DNA from: Eonycteris spelaea | Lineage: Eukaryota; Chordata; Mammalia; Chiroptera; Pteropodidae | Reading direction: 5' to 3' | NCBI GenBank assembly: GCA_003508835.1 | Contig: PUFA01000166.1 | Location: 3,148,001 to 3,212,000 of the forward strand | Length of the DNA stretch: 64,000 nucleotides | In this document: in pieces, positions 56,400-64,000 of the stretch | Layout of the letters: the number at the start of each line of letters is the position of its first letter | Position numbering within the stretch: the first letter of the stretch is position 1 | Notes under the pieces: generated by a model | Told to the model about the DNA's origin: nothing | The model's input: only the letters and a program-made list of their open reading frames with translations | Database searches by the model: none | Made by a program: the position numbers and the translations under genes

Positions 56400-59080
56400 T
56401 GGTAAAGGAGGGCTACATAATGAGCAGTTACATCTCTTCAAGGCCCCAGCACCTGTTTTCTCTCTACATGTCTCAAGAGCTCTTTAAAAGACACTTTCTC
56501 TCCTAAAATCCACAGCTTCTCCCCCAGGAGACCACACAACAGAGAATACAATAGAAGTATGTCTGGCAAATGCGGTGGGGATATTGAAGAGGATTCAGAG
56601 TCTAGATGTGGTGGGTGGACCAGAGGTCTTCATCACCAATGTCCCCTTGAACCTCTCATACTTTATCCTGGTTTCTCCTCTGATAGTGATTCTCCCTCCA
56701 TACCCCTGAGACCTCCAACTCCTGGTCCAGAGACCCTGATTCATCAGTTTTCCCACTACCTCCAGAGCCCGGGCCAGTCCAATTCCAGATGATGACTACC
56801 ACTGGCATCAGAAAGATCAGATCAGAAGTCACACTCTTGGCCAGCACCAAGGACCTCTTACTTACCCCACCCCCACCCCACATATCATACTACATCAGAG
56901 GCAAGCAGGCCCAGGCAGGTCTGGCATGCAGTTCCCAGGCCAAGGCGGGTCGGTGGGGAGGGCACAGGGAGTGACATTGCCTCAGAGTTTACTCAAAGTG
57001 CATGTGCCCTAACAGAGCATGTCATCTGGACCTCACAGGGACTCTGGCTAGCACAATCAGGACATTTCTCAGGTTTGCAGCAGCCAAATACAAACACCTT
57101 TGGTTTGCAATCTCACCACCAAAGTCTCAAAAACAGAATAAAAATCAACTTCCCACAAAGGAGTTGATTTCCTCAGAGACCTAAAATTCTCTCAGTGCCA
57201 GAGTTTCTTCATAAATGGATATGAAGTCACTGCTGCCTCCTTTTTCTTATTGGAACATGTCTACATGTCTTTTCTCTCATAATGCCATTAAACAAACCCA
57301 GCCAAATGGAGCCACTAAACTGAAAAATAATTATTAAATGATCAGTTCTCTAAGCATCTCCAGCCCTGGAGATTAGAGGAAAGGTGAGATCTATTCACAG
57401 AAAGATTCTTCTCATTCCAGAGAAAGGCAGCCACATTATACACTCTCTGAGCCATGAAACTGAGCAGGATGCTCCAGGAGAGGTCAGGAGCAAGATGGTC
57501 CATGGCAGGCCACAAGAATCATTGCCGCTCCCCAGGCATTGCCGGTAACCCAGGAAACCTACCTCTGCTCACAGCTCACCAAGTGCTCTTACCTCACCCA
57601 GGCAATATATGGCTAACTCCACATAAAAGGACAGAAGAATAAAAAGGCTTTTTCTCCTAATAAATATTTTTTTGCAGGTAATCCACCTTTTGTAACTGTC
57701 AGGCTTCATGGGGCTGGCAGCGAGCCCATCAGATAACAATGCAGCTGTGACCTGAGAAATATGAGAAGAGGAGCAGATTAATAAAGACGAAAAACGTGTT
57801 TGGTGACTGTGTCTGATGGGAGGTCTGAAGGGAGTCCTCAGAGGAATACCCTGGAAGCTCAGGGACCCCAAAGCCAATGCCACCCTGAAGTTATGGCTAT
57901 CTCACAGCTTGGGATTCAGATGTGTGAGCGCTGAAAGCAGGCAGCTGGTTTCTCCTACTTTTGGTACAGGTCTTTGCTCCCTGAGTGTCCCTGAGTTGGC
58001 TTAAGGAAAAATGGCAACAAAGTGATAGAGTTGTCACATCACAAAAGGCACATTCTTATGGTGTCTCCAACCCCCATCATTGAGCTGAGAACACACTGCT
58101 CTGCAGAGGCAACCCAGGCAGTAGCACGCTCCTCTCCACTCTCTGACGATTCCCAGGCAAGCAGCTAAAGATGAAGCTGTAGGGAGAGGGATCTGACTAA
58201 TGACCATGAGTTCGGACAAGTGGCCTGACAAGTTAATGAATGAAATAGAGATATGAAAATATAAAACTTCTGAGTTACGGTTGTCTTGAAAACTCTGGGT
58301 TTTGTATAAATGACAGAGTATAGAATGGCAATGCTGGACTTCCAGCCTAAGTGATATGATGAGGACTATTACATAGATGAAAGAAGAAGAGAAAAAGATG
58401 AAGAAACTGAGTTCCTTGTTCACATCTCTACATCTTTCTCCAGTGTCCCTCCCTTCATTATTATCTATGATTATACCCTAAAGGAAGCTCTCACTCAAAC
58501 CAGCCCCCAGGATTTCTTCAAACCCTACCACATGGTTCCTGATGTTTTTCTTTGTGCCTCTGTTCTGTGAGCCTACACAGGCCCTGCTGACCAACAGAGC
58601 TTTTTGGAGTCTCCAACCAGAGATCCTCCACCTTGCCCCAGAAGGAACTGGAAACCTCAGGCTTGGGCTCCACAGTAACCACATAGGAAACAGCAGACCA
58701 ATAGAGAGACCTGCTGAGAATAGTCAGGCATCAACGACATTGCTCATTATCCAGTTAAACTTTGTCCCAGAGGCCTGGAGCCCTAGGACACAAAGCCCAA
58801 CATTAAATTTTATTTTGACTCTCCTCTGCTATGCAGCCATTGTCTCCTATATGGAGTTACTCCTAGCCCTGGTCATCCTGGTCATCAGCTGTCTGGAGCA
58901 ATTCTGAAGTGGGAGAACCGGCACTCACTCAGCTCCCTGAGGAGCCACTGTGAGACACCAGCCTGAGAGACAACAAGTGCTCCAGGGCAGCCAGGCTCTG
59001 ATAACCAGGAAGACAGTGCAAGGGTCTTAGTAACTGAAGGAAGAGTAGGTCCAATGACAGATGGTTAAATTACAGAGCAA
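56400..59080. other. Unique intergenic sequence with one possible regulatory patch
   Basis: Mostly non-repetitive. Open frames on both strands (largest about 120-129 codons near 58.0-58.9 kb) lack recognisable domains. Around 57.65-57.81 kb an AGATAA (57731-57736) and a CAGCTG E-box (57742-57747) cluster in sequence that resembles a conserved element. Confidence 0.4.
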
Positions 59081-59089
59081 CATTATTAT

Positions 59090-59185
59090 CACTATCTCAG
59101 ACCACTCACTATATTCTAAGCACTGTTCTAAACATTTTTCATTCACAACTTTGTCCCATCTTCACAACAACCTGCTTTTCTCTGA
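59090..59185 (-). repeat. MIR fragment
   Basis: CACTATATTCTAAGCACTGT, TCTAAACATTTTTCATTCAC, ATCTTCACAACAACCTG. Confidence 0.75.
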
Positions 59186-59220
59186 GTTAAAAGTCACGTA
59201 ATATAAAAGTCACCATTTTA

Positions 59221-60941
59221 TCTTTTATTTTTTTAATATTTAAGTATAGTTGGTATATAATATTATATTACTTACATTAGTTTCAGGTATTCAGCATAGT
59301 GATTTGATAATTTTATACCTTACAATGAGATCACCTCACTAATTCTAGTAATCATCTGTCACTGTGGAAACTTATCACAATATTATTGACTATATTCCTC
59401 TTCACTTTTTCCACTCATCCCTCTTTCCCTTCTGGCAGCCATCCTTTTGGTCTCTGTTTCTGTGAGACTATTTTTGTTTTGTTTTGTTGGTTGTTTTATT
59501 TTGTTTTGTTGTGTTTTGTTTTACACTCCACATATAAGTGAAACCATACAATATTTGTCTTTCTCTGTTTGATTTGCTTCACTTAGTATAACACTCCCTA
59601 ATTTCATCCATGTTGTTCAAATGGCAAGATTTCGTTCTTTCTTATTCCTGCGTAATATTTCATTGTGTGTGGAATACATATATACACACAATGTATGACT
59701 ATACACACGACACACATCGCATCTTCTTTATCCATGCACCTTTCAGTGGACACCTAAGTTGTTGCCATATCTTGGGTATTATAAATGATGCTGTAATGAA
59801 CATAGGGTGAATTTTATCTTTTCAAATTAGCATTTTCATTTACTTCAGCTAAATACTCAGAAGAGGAATTTCTGAGTCATATGATAGATCCATTTTTAGT
59901 TTTTTGAGGAACCTCCATACTGTTTTCTAGAGTGGGTGCAGCAATTGACAGTTCCACCTACAGTATACGAACAAGGATTCTCTTTTCTCCACATACTCAC
60001 CAATGCATGTTATTTGTTGACTTTTTGATAATAGTCATTCTGACTGGTGTGAGGTGGTATCTCATTGTGGTTTTGATTTGCGTCTCCCTGATGATCAGTA
60101 ATGTTGAGCATCTTTTCATATGTCTGTTGACCATGTATATGTCTTCTTTAGAGAAACGTCTTTTCATGTCCTCTGCCCATTTTTTGATTGGATTTTTTGG
60201 TAATTATTGAGTTGTATGAGTTCCTTATATAGCTTGGATATCAACCCTATATTGATATAGCATTTGCAAATATATTCTCCCATTGAGTAGGCTGTCTCTT
60301 GGTTTTGTGGAAGGTTTCCTCTGCTGTGCGGAAGCTTTTCAGTTTGATGAAGTCCCATTTGTTTATTTTGCTTTTGTTTCTCTTGCTCCAGGGGACATAT
60401 CCAAAAAGATAATACTCAGACTGATGTCAAATCGTTTACTACTTGTGTTTCTTCTAGGAGTTTTACTGTTTCAGATCTTGTATTTAAGTCTTTAATCCAT
60501 TTTGAGTTTATTTGTGTATATGCTGTAAGAGAGTGGTCCATTTTCATTTTTGTGTTTTACATGTATCCATCCAGTTTTACCAACACCATTTACTGAAGAG
60601 ACTGTCATTTCTCCATTGTATACTCTTGCCTCCTTTCTCATAAATTAGTTGACCATATAAACATAGGTTTATTTCTGGACTCTCTTCTGTTCCATTGATC
60701 TATGTGTCTGTTTTTATGCCACTATCATAATCTTATAGTATAGTTTGAAATCAGGGAGTGTGATATCTCCAACTTTCTTCTTCTTTCTCAAATGGCTTTG
60801 GCTATTTATGGTCTTTTGTGATTTCACATAAGTTTTAAGGTTATTTGTTCTAGTTTTAAGAATGTCATTAGTATTTCGATAGGGGTTACATTAAATCTGT
60901 AAATCACTTTGGGTAGTATGGTCATTTTAATAATTGTAATG
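59221..60941 (-). mobile_element. 5'-truncated L1 (L1MA-like) with target-site duplication
   Basis: On the plus strand one reads, left to right, a T-rich tail complement, the L1 3' UTR (AGTTTCAGGTATTCAGCATA; a TTTTG-rich patch at about 59475-59520) and the reverse complement of the ORF2 C-terminal region (TGTGAGGTGGTATCTCATTG, TCCCATTGAGTAGGCTGTCT). It is flanked by a perfect 10-bp duplication CACCATTTTA at 59211-59220 and 60942-60951, the mark of target-primed reverse transcription. About 1.7 kb, 5' truncated, with frames broken. The 92-residue plus-strand frame inside is antisense. Confidence 0.9.
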
Positions 60942-61060
60942 CACCATTTTAAACATTTATAAGTGTACAATTTTGTGACTTCCAGCACATTCATAATGTT
61001 GTGCAACTATCACCTTATTTAATTCCAGAACATTTTTATAAGCCCCCCAAACAAACTCTT
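60942..61060 (-). repeat. Older L1 3' UTR fragment (host of the nested L1)
   Basis: TTTATAAGTGTACAATTTTG, CACATTCATAATGTTGTGCA, ACTATCACC and AATTCCAGAACATTTTTATA are L1M 3' UTR sequence. The left continuation (AAAAGTCACCATTTTA, about 59204-59220) is on the other side of the younger L1. Confidence 0.8.
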
Positions 61061-61239
61061 GCCTTTTAAGCAGTTACTCACAAGAACTTGCTTTTGAGTT
61101 AGCTCCCCCTACTGACAATGTCTAACATCATGCTCGCTAGGGGGAGAATTGCTTCAAGACCAACCCGTGCTGCAGAGCAGGTACTGAAAGATGAACTTGG
61201 AGCCAAAGGCAATAAATGGATGACTGGCATATTACTCAA

Positions 61240-61345
61240 ATTTTGCACATGAGTTAATAGTTCATGAGAGGTTCAATAACTCACTCCAGGTCACAGAGTA
61301 ACTGGTGAAGTCAGGCTGTCTGACTTCAGAGGCAGATACTTCAAT
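61240..61345 (-). repeat. MIR fragment
   Basis: GAGGTTCAATAACTCACTCC, AGGTCACAGAGTAACTGGTG, AGGCTGTCTGACTTCAGAG. Confidence 0.75.
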
Positions 61346-61924
61346 CTGGAAGATAAAGGCTAAGAAGAAAGATGTTTCATATCTTCTCGATGATAAACAG
61401 TATAGATGAGGTTCCCATGCTGGCCAAATCTGAAGATATTAGGGGAAAAGGCACATTTTATGGAACTTTGAACCATATCGTTTTAGGAAATTGAATGGAA
61501 GCCCCCAAGAAGATTAGTAAACCTGCAAAATTCATCAGCTAAAGAGACACAGGCTCGTCTAACTAGGCCAAGAATTTCAGTTGCAAATAATAAGAATTTT
61601 CTGAGCAAAGTGCCATGCAAGGCACAATGGAGACTACAAAGAAGCGACTCCCCAACTTCACTTGCCCTTTCCCACCTCCCACTTAACCTCTCATGCCATC
61701 CCAGACGAGGCTCTCTCTTCAAGTCCTAATATACATCCTACTGTCATAAAACATTCCTTAGTCTTCTCTGGCTCTGTGCTCTTGTTGTTTTATTTTATTT
61801 TGTTTTGTTTTCCATCTACAGAGCATCTCTTCTTTTCTTAATTCATTTAAATCCTGTCCCTTTTGATTAGCACAGGACTCAGTAAGCTCTCTTTTCTGAA
61901 TGCGTAAAACACATAATAATAATA

Positions 61925-62142
61925 GTAGTTAACACTTACGGGGTCCTTGCTATGTGTTGGGCACTGCACTAAACACTTTTCAGTGCAGGATCTCATTTAA
62001 TACTCACAAAAGAACCCAGATGAGGAAACTGAGACCAAGAGAGGTCGGAAAACTTAATCAAAATCATACAAGTACTAAGCGGTAGAGATTAGGAGCTGAT
62101 CTTTGTGATTCCAGAACCAAATCTCTTAACCACCATATTAAA
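61925..62142 (-). repeat. MIR SINE
   Basis: TCCTTGCTATGTGTTGGGCA, CAGGATCTCATTTAATACTC, CCAGATGAGGAAACTGAGAC, TCTCTTAACCACCATATT. Confidence 0.92.
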
Positions 62143-62194
62143 GGGCCTTTCAACTAAATCTGTCCATGACAATAAATCTCTTCCTCCTGTGGAA

Positions 62195-62330
62195 CTAATA
62201 TTGTTTCCTAATTATTCCATACATACTGGCCTTTCCTTCCTCTCAGATTACAAGCACTTCAAGGACAGGTGCCATGATATAAAACAGCTCATCACAGTGC
62301 CTCACACTGTGTAGATTCATTTCCTTCCTC
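62195..62330 (+). repeat. Probable L2 3' end (diverged)
   Basis: TTACAAGCACTTCAAGGACA, GGTGCCATGATATAAA, CATCACAGTGCCTCACACTG. Confidence 0.55.
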
Positions 62331-62569
62331 TCTCTGTGTTCCTATAGTGTCTATATCAGAGACTAAATGGTTCCACATCCAGAAGCAAAAATTAATGGAC
62401 TTATCTGAAGGGAGAACTGATCCTTGTACCTTAACCCAGAAAATAAAGGAGGACCATAGTTTCAGTAACATACTAAGAGATGAACTGGGGATAGGGAAGT
62501 GCAGGACGAGAGCTATACATTGCATCATGGCTGGCCTAGAATCCCGGGCTCAGCCTTACTGTCAGCCTG

Positions 62570-62800
62570 ATAATAAAAACAATAACTCCCACTTTTCAAG
62601 CCCCCGATATGTCTTATACCCTGTCCTAAGCTCTGAATTTTCACATCTTGTGAGTCCACATACTACACCTATGAGGTAATTACTGCTATTATCACTGATT
62701 TATAAATGAAGAAATCAAGACTCAGAGAAGTAACTTTCTTTAAAGTTCATTGGTGCTAAGTAGTTAGAATTTGAACCCAGGGCTTTCTGATTCCAAAATC
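62570..62800 (-). repeat. MIR SINE
   Basis: ATGTCTTATACCCTGTCCTA, CACCTATGAGGTAATTACTG, AAGACTCAGAGAAGTAAC, ATTTGAACCCAGGGCTTTCT. Confidence 0.9.
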
Positions 62801-63455
62801 AGAGAGGAAAGGAAGACCCCCCCCCCAAACCTAGTTAGGGAATAGCACCTCTCATGTAAGTTCAAATATTCGAACTTTTCATGTTGTCAAATCTTCACTA
62901 CCTACAAACAGATATTAATTGATTCACATAAGATATGGCCACTGCTATCGAGAGGCTCATAATTTAGGCCAGAGGACAGATGAAAGAAAAGAAGTAGGAT
63001 GCAGTTCAAACACCAGGGCTGGATAACAATGAAATGGGCTGCTTTGTGAGGGAGTTGATGGGAGCAGACTAAAAGCATGGGAAGATTAAGTAAGGGACCT
63101 GATTAGACGATTTCTAAGGTTCCTTCCAACATTAATACTCTGTGATTCTGTCCATTGGCCAACAGTCAATGGGAGATGCCAGAAGTCAACTTTAGCAGAG
63201 TTCAGAGCTGAGGACACGTTCTTGTCATCAGCACAAGAGTAGTAGATGCTGTCACAAAAGTGGCTGGGGTTCCCAGTGGAGGACACAGAGAGTAAGATTG
63301 GAGCAGAAGCTAAAGAACTGAATATCGGTGAACACAGAATGTAGAAACAAGGAGACTCTGTCAGAGGTAAGGAGAATATAACAAGTTAGTCAGAGGGTGG
63401 CAGCAAGAGAATGAATGACTCAGTGCACATCAGTGAGCACTTACGAGTGCTTACT
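62800..63455. other. Unique intergenic sequence, nothing recognised
   Basis: A C10 tract at about 62818-62827, then non-repetitive sequence with no supported gene or motif cluster. Confidence 0.5.
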
Positions 63456-63464
63456 CTTCGTGCC

Positions 63465-63610
63465 TTTGACGTTCTAGCCATTCAACAATTATTCATTGAG
63501 TATTTTTCCACGCCAAGCCCTGTTCCTGGAGCCAGAGAGACAGCAGTCAAGCCCGGCTCTCAGGACACGGACACCCTTGGGGAATGCTTACAAGCAAGAC
63601 ATTTCGTTGT
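63465..63610 (-). repeat. L2 LINE 3' end
   Basis: CATTCAACAATTATTCATTG, AGTATTTTTCCACGCCAAGC, CAGCAGTCAAGCCCGGCTCT. Confidence 0.8.
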
Positions 63611-64000
63611 GGAGTGACATAAAAGTATGTGCATCATGATCCCTACGCCCAAATCACTCAAAGCTGGCCTATGGATACTAAACAAACATATGATGAGCTA
63701 AACTGTGATCCAATATTTAAATAATACGTAAAGAAAATAACAGACAGGAGAAAAACTAGCATTTCAAATGAAATTTTGTCTTGACAGGTAGAAGAGATAT
63801 GAACATGTTCGAAGGCAGAGAATCCCGCTAAACAAATTTAATTATATACTGCTTTAGGCTGGTTAAAAATGTGAAGTTTCATGTTCCTCAGGAACTGAAT
63901 CTTATTACCACTACTTCTCACATAATAGATCTGTCCCACTAAGGAGTAGTTATAAAAGCCCTTTCTTCTCAGCTGCGCCAAGCCAGGTGAACTTCCCGGG
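63611..64000. other. Unique intergenic sequence, nothing recognised
   Basis: AT-rich, no open frame or repeat that I can name. Confidence 0.5.

Noticed and set aside
58034..58907. Frames of 121-129 codons on both strands
   Set aside because: No homology, no splice context, overlapping on opposite strands; probably chance.

Overview
The window is mammalian nuclear DNA. It is AT-rich, intron/exon structured and full of decayed mammal-wide repeats (MIR, L2, L1M-type fragments, MER5-like hAT pieces). I see no Alu, B1/B2, SINEC, BovB or equine ERE copies, so it is probably not a primate, rodent, carnivore, ruminant or horse. The L1 3' ends look like those of laurasiatherian mammals. A 5S rRNA-derived retroelement is present and no young tRNA-SINE is. 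That would suit a SINE-poor lineage such as a fruit bat, but this is a weak inference.

One protein-coding gene is certain: POU2AF1 (OBF-1/OCA-B/BOB.1), the lymphoid coactivator of OCT1/OCT2, on the minus strand at the left edge. Exons 1 to 4 are present with consensus splice sites and compatible phases (CDS pieces 19079-19094, 2080-2210, 1609-1651, 1260-1525). Together they give 152 residues. The last coding exon, roughly 100 residues plus the 3' UTR, lies beyond the left edge. Intron 1 is about 16.9 kb, intron 2 is 428 bp and intron 3 only 83 bp. A TATA-like, CRE-containing, CpG-poor promoter lies just right of exon 1 (about 19.19-19.26 kb).

From 19.26 kb to the right end (about 45 kb) I find no recognisable gene. 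This is the 5' flank of POU2AF1, expected from mammalian synteny to run toward BTG4, which is not reached. It holds MIR and L2 fragments, several L1 pieces (one truncated copy at 59.2-60.9 kb with a target-site duplication, nested in an older repeat), an LTR at 49.85-50.23 kb, a 5S rRNA pseudogene at 30.18 kb and two large purine microsatellites (28.5-28.9 and 30.37-30.56 kb). It also holds several non-repetitive stretches that look like regulatory elements. The most suggestive are a MARE/GATA/CACCC cluster at 50.95-51.05 kb and a homeodomain-motif-rich AT segment with a perfect palindrome at 55.04-55.27 kb.

I found no operon, CRISPR array, intact mobile element or novel biochemical system. 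The interest lies in POU2AF1 regulation, its possible CUG-initiated N-terminal extension, and the putative enhancers upstream.
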